Under the pieces are notes generated by a model. The model was given only the letters and a program-made list of their open reading frames with translations, did not search any database and was not told where the DNA came from. A program made the translations under genes and the position numbers. Shown in pieces: positions 22,339 to 32,382 of a DNA stretch of 64,000 nt (its first letter is position 1; each line of letters starts with the position of its first letter). The DNA comes from Ziziphus jujuba (taxonomy: Eukaryota > Streptophyta > Magnoliopsida > Rosales > Rhamnaceae). The DNA is taken from contig NC_083381.1 in assembly GCF_031755915.1 (NCBI RefSeq), positions 2,616,501-2,680,500 of the forward strand. Direction: 5' to 3'.

Positions 22339-25300
22339 ATGCCTGTTGGAGAGGCTTTTCTCTCTGCCTTTCTTCAAGTTCTGTTTGATAGGTTGGCTTC
22401 CCATGAGTTTATAGGCTTATTCTGTGGGCAAAAATATGGTGAATCCCTTGAACAGTTGAAGATTACACTGGTCACTCTCACTGCTTTGCTTAATGATGCT
22501 GAGGAGAAGCAGTTTTATAGCCCAACAGTGAAGAAGTGGCTGCACATGGCTAAAGATGCAATCTTTGATGCAGAGGACTTGCTTGATGAAATGACTTATC
22601 AAGCTTTGAAATCCAAATTGGAAGCTGAATCTCAGGCAAATCCAGATCAGGTATGGAAATGGAAACAAATTTCTTCCTCTCTAAGTCCATCCAGTAGAGG
22701 GTTAGATTTCAAGTTGAGAAAGATTATTGAGAGGTTGGAAATGATTGCTAAATATAAAGATGTGCTGGGTTTAAAAGAAAACATTGGGGAGAGGTCCTTT
22801 CATTGCAAACAGAGGTTGTTAGCTACTACTTCTTTGGTAGATGAATCTTGTGTTTATGGTAGGCATGATGATAAAGAGGAAATTATTCAACTTTTGCTTG
22901 GGGTTGAAGAGAATAATGGTAATATAGGTGTGATTCCTATAGTGGGTATGGGTGGCATTGGCAAAACTACCCTTGCTCAACTGGTATATAATGATAGAAG
23001 AGTGGAAAGTCATTTTGACTATAAAGTTTGGGCATGTGTATCCGATCAATTTGATGTGGTGAAAATAACAAAAACAATTGTTCGTTCAATCACTATGAAG
23101 AATTTTGATCTTGATGACTTGAATCTCCTTCAAGTTTTTTTGAAAGAGAATTTGAATGGGAAGAGATTTCTTCTCATTTTAGATGATGTTTGGACCAAGA
23201 GAAATAATGCATGGGATCTCTTATGGAATCCATTGAAAGTAGGGGGTAAGGGAAGTAAAATAATTGTAACAACACGGGATAGCAATGTTGCATCAAGCGT
23301 GGGAACAGTTCCATCACACTGTTTAAGAGGTTTGACATATGAAGATTGCTGGTTATTGTTGATAAGTCAAGCATTTGGGAATATAAATGTTAACGTCAGT
23401 TCTAATTTGGAGGCCATTGGTAAGGAAATTGTGAAAAAGTGTGGAGGCTTGCCCTTAGCTGTGAAAAGACTCGGAATTTTATTGCATTCAAGAAAAGAGG
23501 AAGATGAATGGAAAGATATACTGAATAGGAAAATATGGGATTTACCAGATGACGAAAGTGACATCCTTCAATCTCTAAGATTAAGCTATCTTCACCTTCC
23601 TGCCCATTTAAAGCAGTGTTTTCGGTTCTGTTCTGTATTTCCTATAGAGCATGAATTCGACAAGGGCTCACTTGTTTTGCTATGGATGGCCGAAGGTTTT
23701 ATACTGCAACCGAAAGGAAAGAAAAGATTGGAAGAAGTGGGAGATGAGTATTTCTGCGAGCTGGTAGCGAGGTCATTCTTTGAACAATCTGTTAACAATA
23801 GGTCACAATATGTAATGCACAGGCTTATGAAGGAGTTGGCTGATTTTGTTTGTGGTGAGTTTGGCTTCAGATTGGAGGATTACAACAAGGATGATAGTCA
23901 AAAAAAAATTTCAGAAAAGGCTCGACATTCATCGTACATTCGTGGAAAGCGTGATGTACTTGCAAGATTTGAGGCCTTTAATGAGGTTGAGTTCTTACGC
24001 ACCTTCCTCCCACTAAATCCAGCCGGAAGCATTGGATCTAGCTTTTTGGCAAATAATGTCCCCTATGATCTGTTGCCAAAGTTAAGATATTTACGAGTAT
24101 TATCTTTTAATGCCTGTCGCATTAGTGAAATGCCAGATTCAATAGGAAGTTTGAAACATTTACGATATCTTGACCTCTCTCACACTGCAATTAAAGAGCT
24201 ACCAGAATCAACACATAATCTTTACAATTTACAAACATTGATCTTATTAGAATGTCGCTGTCTCACAAAGTTACCTTCAAAGATGGGAAACCTAACAAGT
24301 TTACGACATCTGTACATCAGTGGAAGCAGATTAAGAGAAATGCCATCACAAATAAGTGAATTGCAGAATCTCCAAACATTATCTTATTTTGTGGTGGGTA
24401 AAGATAGTGGGTCAGGAATTCAAGATTTAAGGAAAATGACAGAGATACAAGGGTCACTTATAATTGCAGGGCTGCAGAACATTGTAAATTTCATAGATGC
24501 AATGGAGGCTAATTTAAAGGGCAAGCAGGAACTTGATAAGCTGGTCTTCCAATGGAGTAATGGTTTTGATGGTTTGCCACAGCTTCAAGATCTGAACGTG
24601 GCAGATTATACAAGCATGGAAGTCCCTAATTTTGGAGAAACCATTAATGCATATACACAAGACATGATGGAGTTAGAGTTGAAACAAAATAGAAGTCTGG
24701 ATGATTCAAGAGATGAAAGAGTTGAAATGCTCGTGCTTGAGATGCTACAACCTCACCAAAACATTAAAGAAGTTACAATAAAAGAATACGGAGGCACAAG
24801 ATTTCCAAGTTGGATTCAATCGTCTTTGTTCTGCAATATCAAATTCTTAAAGCTTAGTAATTGTTTAAAGTGTGAATGCCTGCCAGCACTTGGGCAACTT
24901 CCCTCATTGAAAGATCTCATTGTTGAAGGGATGGAAAGAATAACGACAATAGGTTCTGAATTCTATGGGGATGGACTTTTTTCTGTTCCACCTTTTCCGT
25001 CATTGGAGACTTTAAAGTTTGAGAATTTGTTAAACTGGGAAAATTGGTCATTTTCTGGGGTTGACGGCAGGGAAGGTTTTCATTATCTTCAGAAGATTGA
25101 AATACAAAACTGCCCAAAGCTAGGAAAACTATTGCATAGCTTCTCGGCCTTGAAAAGCATGATTATCAAGGGATGTGAAGAATTAGTAGCTCTTCCAAGG
25201 CTTTCAACATGCTATGATAGCATTGGCAATGGCAGAGAATATCCTTGCCTTGTTGAGCTTTCATTATGGGAGTGTCCCAACTTGAGGGAATTACCCATTC

Positions 25301-26664
25301 TCTTCCCATCCTTGGAGATACTGGAAATAGATGGATGTCAAAACTTAACAGAGTTTCCCGAACTCCCTTTACTCCGTGATCTAGAATTAAAGAATTGCAA
25401 CTTGGAGGTACTACAAAATATACTCAAACTCACTTCACTTGCCTCTTTGCGAATGTCTGAAATTCCCAAGCTCAAGTGTCTGCCTGAAAATTTTTTTCAA
25501 GAAATGGCTACTCTTGAAGAGTTACGGATTACCAATCTCAGTGAGCTCGAAACTTTGTCCGATATGACTGGACTGCAAGACCTCTCAAACCTTGAGGGAT
25601 TAGAAATTTCAGAATGTCCAATATTAGAGGAGTTGCCACAAAGTTTTCAAAAACTTATATCGCTTAAAGAACTAAGAATTTGGAGATGTCCTTCAATTGT
25701 ATCCTTCCCAACAACAGGCCTGCCTCCCATGATAAGAGGCCTTGAGATTAAGGATTGTGAGTCACTTCAGTCCCTACCGAACTGGAAGAAGCATGATGAC
25801 GATAAGTTGTCTTCATCGCTTGAATACTTAATAATTGAAGGTTGTTCTTCTCTCCAATCTTTACCAAGAGATGAGCTGCCCAGCACAGTCAAAGGACTTG
25901 AAATACAAAACTGCATAAATTTGATGTCCCTTCCAAGGGAGATGATTAACAACAACAAGTCTCTTGAACTTTTCAGAATTGCAGGCTGTCATTCCATCAA
26001 GTCATTTTCAGAAGGTACTTTCGGGCATCCTATACTCACATCTAGCATAGCCATGAACCTTAAGAAACTAATCATCAACAACTGCGCCAACCTTGAGCTG
26101 CTCCCTGAAGGCCTTCACAATCTGGGTTGTCTCAATCACTTGGAAATAAGTGATTGTCCACTTCTTCAATCATTTCCTGGACGTGGCCTATCAATCTGCA
26201 TGTTGAAGTCTATTAGATTGTGCAACTGCAAGGCTTTGAATTCCCTACCAAATCGTTTATACAGCCTCACATGTCTTCAAGAATTATATGTCGAAGGTTG
26301 TTCGAGTCTTGAGTCATTTCCAAATGGAGGGTTGCCTGCAAATCTGATGTCACTTTCGGTATTGGGATGTGAGAAACTGAAGCCTTCATTTGAGTGGGGT
26401 TTGCACAGACTTACTTGTCTTACAAACCTTATGTTTGGTGGATGTGAATGGCTGGTTTGTTTTCCAGAGGATTGGTTGCTGCCTATCAGTTTATCCTCTC
26501 TTCAACTGCTGAAGTTACCTAATCTTAAAACCCTTCCCAAGGGTTTGAAAAACCTCACTTCTCTTGATAGTCTAGAAATATGCGAATGCGACAACCTTCA
26601 AACTTTGCCTGAAGAAGAGCCACCTGAGATTGTTCAAAGTTTTGATTTTTGGGACGTACTCTAA
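22339..26664 (+). CDS. CC-NB-ARC-LRR disease resistance protein (CNL, RPP13-like), single exon
   Basis: Intracellular immune receptor of 1441 aa, one uninterrupted exon. The N-terminal coiled coil (about 1-150) has the EDVID-like AEDLLDE at 78-84. NB-ARC motifs are P-loop GMGGIGKTT 203-211 (Lys209), kinase-2 LLILDDVW 278-285, RNBS-B GSKIIVTTRD 305-314, CGGLPLA 368-374, and an RNBS-D region ending in LLWMAEGF near 450. The MHD position reads MHR (493-495), an unusual change because this Asp normally helps hold the inactive ADP state. From about 575 to the C-terminus are some two dozen leucine-rich repeats, the later ones with the C.NL..LP pattern common in this subfamily. The ATG at 22339 is the first in frame and starts the family-typical MPVGEAFLSAFLQVLFDRL. 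A broken relative lies just upstream (20269-21690), so it belongs to a local cluster. Its pathogen target cannot be read from sequence. Confidence 0.96.
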   Translation: MPVGEAFLSAFLQVLFDRLASHEFIGLFCGQKYGESLEQLKITLVTLTALLNDAEEKQFYSPTVKKWLHMAKDAIFDAEDLLDEMTYQALKSKLEAESQANPDQVWKWKQISSSLSPSSRGLDFKLRKIIERLEMIAKYKDVLGLKENIGERSFHCKQRLLATTSLVDESCVYGRHDDKEEIIQLLLGVEENNGNIGVIPIVGMGGIGKTTLAQLVYNDRRVESHFDYKVWACVSDQFDVVKITKTIVRSITMKNFDLDDLNLLQVFLKENLNGKRFLLILDDVWTKRNNAWDLLWNPLKVGGKGSKIIVTTRDSNVASSVGTVPSHCLRGLTYEDCWLLLISQAFGNINVNVSSNLEAIGKEIVKKCGGLPLAVKRLGILLHSRKEEDEWKDILNRKIWDLPDDESDILQSLRLSYLHLPAHLKQCFRFCSVFPIEHEFDKGSLVLLWMAEGFILQPKGKKRLEEVGDEYFCELVARSFFEQSVNNRSQYVMHRLMKELADFVCGEFGFRLEDYNKDDSQKKISEKARHSSYIRGKRDVLARFEAFNEVEFLRTFLPLNPAGSIGSSFLANNVPYDLLPKLRYLRVLSFNACRISEMPDSIGSLKHLRYLDLSHTAIKELPESTHNLYNLQTLILLECRCLTKLPSKMGNLTSLRHLYISGSRLREMPSQISELQNLQTLSYFVVGKDSGSGIQDLRKMTEIQGSLIIAGLQNIVNFIDAMEANLKGKQELDKLVFQWSNGFDGLPQLQDLNVADYTSMEVPNFGETINAYTQDMMELELKQNRSLDDSRDERVEMLVLEMLQPHQNIKEVTIKEYGGTRFPSWIQSSLFCNIKFLKLSNCLKCECLPALGQLPSLKDLIVEGMERITTIGSEFYGDGLFSVPPFPSLETLKFENLLNWENWSFSGVDGREGFHYLQKIEIQNCPKLGKLLHSFSALKSMIIKGCEELVALPRLSTCYDSIGNGREYPCLVELSLWECPNLRELPILFPSLEILEIDGCQNLTEFPELPLLRDLELKNCNLEVLQNILKLTSLASLRMSEIPKLKCLPENFFQEMATLEELRITNLSELETLSDMTGLQDLSNLEGLEISECPILEELPQSFQKLISLKELRIWRCPSIVSFPTTGLPPMIRGLEIKDCESLQSLPNWKKHDDDKLSSSLEYLIIEGCSSLQSLPRDELPSTVKGLEIQNCINLMSLPREMINNNKSLELFRIAGCHSIKSFSEGTFGHPILTSSIAMNLKKLIINNCANLELLPEGLHNLGCLNHLEISDCPLLQSFPGRGLSICMLKSIRLCNCKALNSLPNRLYSLTCLQELYVEGCSSLESFPNGGLPANLMSLSVLGCEKLKPSFEWGLHRLTCLTNLMFGGCEWLVCFPEDWLLPISLSSLQLLKLPNLKTLPKGLKNLTSLDSLEICECDNLQTLPEEEPPEIVQSFDFWDVL

Positions 26665-27634
26665 TCCAACATTTTTTTTTTTTTTTGGGGAGAAATTTAC
26701 TACGTAGTCGAATCCAACAGTTTTTTATTTTTGAGAAATTTACTGTGACATATGTTTGCTCCTTCATTTGGTGATGTAGAAACTGAAAATTTGAATGCCG
26801 ATATTTTTGTTGGAAAATTTTCACATCTACTGAGAAAATGTTACAACGTAGCAGACTTTTTTTCTTCCTTACTTTCTTTCTTTCTCTTTTTTTTTTTTTT
26901 TTTTTTTAATTATTATCTTAAAACACAGTCAAATGTAGGTTCATTTGTTTGAGGGAGCTTGTATAGAAAGTCATGGACATTCATGCTACAATTGTATGGC
27001 TCCATTGCCCAGCCTGCCAACCATACCATTTTAGTTTAATTATTTTCTGTGGGACTTTTGCAAGCCCTGAAGCTGATAAAATAATTAAATATTGTTCTTA
27101 TTATTATTATTATTATCAAATAATATTATTATTAAATATTATTATAAGCTCTTGATTTTTCATATATATTTTTTTAGGAATAAAAGAAAGAAAAAAAAAA
27201 CTACCTTTTTTATAAATTAAAAATGAACAGACCCACTTAATCTTTCTCTAAAAATGAATATATAAACACAAATACAACTGTTAGACCTCCAATAACAGGC
27301 ATTTGGGCAATGCCATTGCTAAAATATAACACTAGCTTTTCATTTGGGTCCTTCAATGCAGTATTATAAATTTTGTCAATTGTAAATTTAATTTGGATTT
27401 CATGTCATTTGTTGAATTAACTAATATTATTTGTTTTTAATTTGTAAAAAGTAAACCACAAATGGGTATATAATTATTTAATAATATTTATAATTTGATA
27501 TAATGTTATATTTTTAACATGTATTATTGAAAAGCAATACTAAAATTTGCAATTAATATTTACTATTAAATACTTTAAGTCAATGATAAATTTTCGAAAT
27601 AACAGCAGCAAAATGATATTTACACTAAACAAAC

Positions 27635-27678
<44 letters not shown>

Positions 27679-27774
27679 TATATATACACACATACTTTTT
27701 TTCTAATTGTATATGATTAATTTCTATTCAAATGATTATTAAATTGTTTATGAGCTTATTTTGTTGTTGCACGA

Positions 27775-27810
<36 letters not shown>

Positions 27811-27829
27811 TATTTATTAATTGTCTCTG
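26665..27829. other. Intergenic DNA with simple repeats
   Basis: 3' flank of the resistance gene followed by AT-rich sequence. It includes a short imperfect duplication around 26664-26740 (aatccaaca...gagaaatttac twice), poly-T near 26890-26910, an (AT)n tract at about 27633-27690 and an (AAT)n tract at about 27777-27810. No gene supported. Confidence 0.6.
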
Positions 27830-29900
27830 CAGTCCTCCGATTAACGTCTTCGGCTGCCATGCCGCCAGTGATTATGTTGCCGAAGCCAATGCGAAATCAC
27901 TGACCGTTAATTTTGATTGGAAGCTAGAAAAAAATGAGGTGGGTCTGATTCCTCTAAGCTTTTACTTGCTTTTTTCAATGGCAATTTTTGGAAATAAAGA
28001 ACACTTTTAAACTCTCACAGGATTCCGCAAGGAATGCCCTCCATCCCCACATCTAACATAAGGTTATTCCCACAACCCATGAAGAGTTCAAACCCAGTTG
28101 GAATATATCCCCAACTAAATGATCAAGCCTTGTTTTTTTGATTTATTTTTATTTTTGTTTTCCTTTTGTGTGTGTCATGGAGCAGTAGGTAGTAATTGCT
28201 TCTCTTTTGTTGTTGCTGTTAATTTTCTTCCTGATTCCTGCATTAACTGTGTAGAAATTATGGTTTTTATAATCTTGGAAGAAATTTTGATTGAAAGCAT
28301 GATTTTATTTTATTTTATTATATTATATTTTAATTTTCCAGTTAAGTGTGGGAAGGTGGTGAAGAAAGCATTGAACGAAAATCTGCCCCAATGGCCGTTA
28401 GTGAGCACTTGGTGCTTGAACTTATTAGTCCTGATTTTTCTTTTCTTGAACTTTCCAAGGTAACTACTTTTCTACACACCTTGTATTACTTTGTTATATT
28501 TGATTCGAAGGTCACTCTTTTGGGTTGCAATGGTGAGTGGTTGATTTGATTGCTCTCTATGAATTTAATACCAAGTTTTGATAATTGGAAAATAGAAGTT
28601 CTGGAAGTAAAATTGTTTTATTGAGGTTGAGTTATAGCATTACCTTTGTTTGATCATTCTATGTTTCGCTGCAATATATTGGGGAAAAAGAAAATAAATA
28701 AGTAAAAAATTGGCTGCAATGAATCAAAGCAATTATGTTTCCTGTACCTATAATAAACAAATCACAGCAGCTAATAAATTCACTAGAATGTAGTTGGATT
28801 AAGAACTGATAATCCTTTATTTTAATTATTTGTATGGAGTTTCTCAGCAACTCATTGTGGTGGTGTCAATTTTAAATTTTTGATGCATATGTTTGAGGAT
28901 TATCTCATTTTAGCATAATTTTTAGTTGATGGAAAAGTCTTTTTTTTTTTTTTTTAAATTTTATTTTAATCTTCTTAGAGAAAGTTCATAGCCTAGCTGC
29001 TTGTGTATTGAGCTTTGCCATTTCAATTAATGTGGTTCTGATTGGAGTGGAAGTGACACTAAGAGCAAGATAACATATGAAAAGAAGAATACAACATTGA
29101 GTACAACGACTAAATTAGCATGATACCTAGAAAAGGTGCCTTTTAAGATTCAAATTTTTGCGTGGCGGTTACCTATAATAATATAAAATACCAATGACTC
29201 AATCTGAAGGCAAAAGACTAGAATCCTTTTAGTACCTTTTATGGTGTCTAACATGTGCATGGTGGAGCATGGAAGCATAAGTAAATACTTATTTTAGGTG
29301 ACCTGCTCTGATTCTAAAAGACTCTAGCACTGTCTCACAATAGCTCCCTTGTTAATGGAAAGTTTATAGAGTCTTTTAATGAAACTAAAACAGTAATCTT
29401 ATGGAGGTCTGCAGTTTTTTGTTTTTGGTGCTTTGGATGCGTGGTTAGAATTGGAAAATTAGAGGATTATTAAGAATAAGGCTGAGATTAAAAGAGTTTA
29501 TGGGATATTCATATTTGTTGCACTTTTGGTCTTGTAAAGCTAAGGACTCTACATACTTTCTTGTTGATTTAGATATAGATTTGGGAGCATTTTCTTTGAT
29601 TTTTATTTTCAGGTTTCTCTGTCATTTAGATTTGACTGTAGTCAGTTTCTTGACTTCCTTGATGTTGAAATGACTTGAACTTAAAGATGAGGAAGTTAGA
29701 TTGTGCAATTTTTTTTTTTATTATTATTATTTTTTTTCAAATTGAACTCTATTTAATATAAAAACTGCTTCTTTGTTTTCTTTCAGTGTGTTGCTTCTCC
29801 TCTTATGACCAATCTTGGACTAGCTGTAAGAACATCCCAGCTAAAGGTGGGATCTCCTAAGTTGCAGTTGCAGCAGGACCTTTTATGGTGGTTTTGCAGT
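27830..29900 (+). pseudogene. Truncated copy of the 5' part of the CNOT9 gene
   Basis: 28391-28459 is a copy of CNOT9 exon 1 (MAVSEHLVLELISPDF...LELSK against [16 protein letters not shown]...LELSK) with two residues deleted, the same donor position (ctttccaag|gtaactac) and similar following intron. Shared intron phrases are 'gtttctcagcaa', 'ttttgatgcat' and 'ggaggt.tgcagttt', matching 34411 onward. At 29787 a piece resembling exon 4 follows its acceptor (tttcag|TGTGTTGCTTCTC against ttgcag|TGTGTAGCTTCCC), but the sequence then diverges and stops. Exons 2, 3 and 5-9 are absent. 27830-27940 may be a 5' UTR exon, by analogy with the real gene. It cannot make CNOT9; it could still supply a promoter or non-coding transcript. 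Confidence 0.75.
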
Positions 29901-29964
29901 TAAGACAATCGCACGGTATGTGTTAATAATAGAGACTAAAAAGAAGTCCAACACTAAGAGGTGT

Positions 29965-32382
29965 ATGTTACTTTCAAAGCTAAGAAGTTGGGTTCTTTGT
30001 ATAAATAAGACTAGTCAGTTCGAAACAATTATCAAAAACCGACTCCAACTCTATTGTTCCAGTTCCTTCTCTACATGCTCTAATTTCTTGGCAGGGAAAG
30101 ATCCATCTAGAATTGCCACTGCCCTTTGCTTCTCTGAAAGTACAAAATCATATTTGCTTGGTACCCAACTGCATGCCTGTGTAATCAAGCTGGGACATAC
30201 TAATGATGTTTTCTCACAGAATAACTTGATAAAGATGTATACAAAATGCAGATATTTGGGTGATGCATTTAAGTTGTTTCATGATATGGTGGAGAGAAAC
30301 CTTGTTTCGTGGACTTTGATGATCTCTGGTTCGGTCCAAAATGGTGAATTTCAAGTTGGTTTGGAGGTTTATTTAGACTTGATAAGAAGTGGGTTACGAC
30401 CAAATGAGTTCACTCTTGGTAGTATTTTAAAGATATGTGCTAGTGCAGGTTCATATGAGTTTGGTTCAAGTATTCATTGTTTTGCATTGAAAATTGGGAT
30501 TGAACTGAACTTATATGTGGGTAGTTCTATTTTGAACATGTATGCTAAGTTGGAGGACATTGGGTCTGCTAAAGCAGTGTTTGAGTCCATGCCCATTGTC
30601 GATGTTGGTTGTTGGAATGCTATTATTGGAGGGTATGTGCAATGCGGCTATGGCATTCATGCATGGAAAATTGTTTCCTTAATGCTGACTAGGTGTATAA
30701 GTATGGACCAATTCACCTTTATTAATGCTCTTAAAGGGTGCTCCGTTACAGGAAATTTGGATTGTGGGAAACAGCTCCATGGACTGGTCATCCAAAGTGA
30801 CATGGAGCATAGTACTTCATTGATGAATTGTTTGATGGATATGTACTTTAAAAATGGCATGAAAGACTCAGCTTTGAAAGTGTTTGATAGGATACAAAAT
30901 AAAGATGTTATATCCTGGAACACTACATTTGCATCCTTATCTCAACATGCAAATGCAAGGAAACTTGCAGACTTGTTCCATGAGTTCAGGTTAGATACTG
31001 TGAAACCCAACGATATCACTTTTTCAATCTTGTTCAGATTATGTGCAGAGCTAGTTGATCTTGAACTTGGACTTCAGTTTTTCTGTCTAGCATTACAATT
31101 TGGGTTTCATGATGAAACTAATATTGCAAGCTCATTAATCAATATGTTTTCTAGATGTAATGCTATGGGATTGGCATCCCTAATCTTTGACAACAATGCA
31201 GTACTTTTACAAAACATAACTGCTTGGAATGAGTTGATTTCTGGATACACTTTAAATTATTCTTACATGGAAGCCCTAAAGGTTTTTGTTAATTTATGGG
31301 GTTTAGGAGTTGAATTGAACGAATATACCTTCTCCAGTGTATTGGAAGCTTGTTCTAAATATGAAAACCAGCAAATATTTAGACAAATTCATGGTGCTAT
31401 CATCAAGTCTGGTTTCTCTTCTAGTGGATATTTATTTAGTTTATTGATTAATGGTTATGTTAAATTTGGGCTATTAGATGATTGCTTTGAATTTTTTGAT
31501 GGCCACGAGAAATTAGATTTGGTATGTTGGAGTACTTTGATATCTGCATTAACACAGCAGGGACATACTTACGAGGCTTTTGGATTTCTCAAATCTCTAA
31601 AAGAAGCTGGTGAGAAGCCTGATGAGTTCATTTTTGGCAGCATTTTGAATTGTTGCGCCAGTATTGCCGGTTATCTTCTAACTAAATCTATCCATTCCCT
31701 TGTCATTAAAATGGGATTCAACAATCAAGTTTTTGTTGCAAGCGGAGTTATTGATGCTTATGCAAAATGTGGGGACATTGACAGCGCAAGGATGGCTTAT
31801 AGTCAGTCAGATAGATTGAACGATGTCATTATACACAATTCTATGATCATGGCTTTTGCTCATCATGGTTTTGTCATGGAAGCTATGGAAATCTTTGAAA
31901 CAATGAAGTTGTCTAATCTGCATCCCAGCCAAGCCACATTTGTGTCCACCATATCAGCATGTAGTCACATGGGACTAATCAGTCAAGGCCTTGATTTGTT
32001 TCAATCAATGGTCTCAGATTACAAGATGGAACCTTCTCCAGATGTTTATGGTTGCTTGGTTGATATGCTTTCTCGAAATGGATACCTTGACAATGCTCAA
32101 CAAATAGTTGAAGTGATGCCGTATACTCCTTGGCCTGCGATATTGAGATCCTTGCTTAGCGGCTGTAGGATTTACGGGAATAGAGAGCTCGGAGAATGGA
32201 CTGCAAAGAAGTTAATTCAGTTGGATCCAGAGGATGATGTACCTTTTGTACTACTGTCGAAGGTTTATTCTGAAGTTGGCGGTTGGGAAGATGCCAGAGA
32301 AGTGCAGAGAAGCATGATAGAGAGAGGCATAGCGAAAAGCACAGGATATAGTTGGATTGAGGTGGAGCAGAAGGTCAGCTGA
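29965..32382 (+). CDS. Pentatricopeptide repeat protein, PLS class with E domain
   Basis: Intronless gene for 805 aa. Such proteins bind organelle RNA sequence-specifically and act in editing, splicing or stability. The first ATG in frame is 29965 (MLLSKLRSWVLCINK), giving a basic, Ser-rich N-terminus suited to import into mitochondria or plastids. Residues about 81-724 hold some 19 PPR motifs in P-L-S order, for example NNLIKMYTKC, LVSWTLMISG, WNAIIGGYVQ, VICWSTLISA-like and VIDAYAKCGDIDSARMAY. Residues about 725-805 are the E region (ILRSLLSGCRIYGNRELGEW, ending YSWIEVEQKVS). There is no DYW deaminase domain and little E+ sequence, so if it edits RNA it must recruit a deaminase in trans. 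It sits immediately after the CNOT9 fragment. The specific Arabidopsis counterpart was not identified. Confidence 0.93.
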   Translation: MLLSKLRSWVLCINKTSQFETIIKNRLQLYCSSSFSTCSNFLAGKDPSRIATALCFSESTKSYLLGTQLHACVIKLGHTNDVFSQNNLIKMYTKCRYLGDAFKLFHDMVERNLVSWTLMISGSVQNGEFQVGLEVYLDLIRSGLRPNEFTLGSILKICASAGSYEFGSSIHCFALKIGIELNLYVGSSILNMYAKLEDIGSAKAVFESMPIVDVGCWNAIIGGYVQCGYGIHAWKIVSLMLTRCISMDQFTFINALKGCSVTGNLDCGKQLHGLVIQSDMEHSTSLMNCLMDMYFKNGMKDSALKVFDRIQNKDVISWNTTFASLSQHANARKLADLFHEFRLDTVKPNDITFSILFRLCAELVDLELGLQFFCLALQFGFHDETNIASSLINMFSRCNAMGLASLIFDNNAVLLQNITAWNELISGYTLNYSYMEALKVFVNLWGLGVELNEYTFSSVLEACSKYENQQIFRQIHGAIIKSGFSSSGYLFSLLINGYVKFGLLDDCFEFFDGHEKLDLVCWSTLISALTQQGHTYEAFGFLKSLKEAGEKPDEFIFGSILNCCASIAGYLLTKSIHSLVIKMGFNNQVFVASGVIDAYAKCGDIDSARMAYSQSDRLNDVIIHNSMIMAFAHHGFVMEAMEIFETMKLSNLHPSQATFVSTISACSHMGLISQGLDLFQSMVSDYKMEPSPDVYGCLVDMLSRNGYLDNAQQIVEVMPYTPWPAILRSLLSGCRIYGNRELGEWTAKKLIQLDPEDDVPFVLLSKVYSEVGGWEDAREVQRSMIERGIAKSTGYSWIEVEQKVS

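Noticed and set aside
29920..29964. Upstream GTG start for the PPR gene
   Set aside because: The extension begins at a GTG, has Lys-rich sequence unlike a transit peptide, and the first ATG (29965) gives a plausible organelle-import N-terminus.
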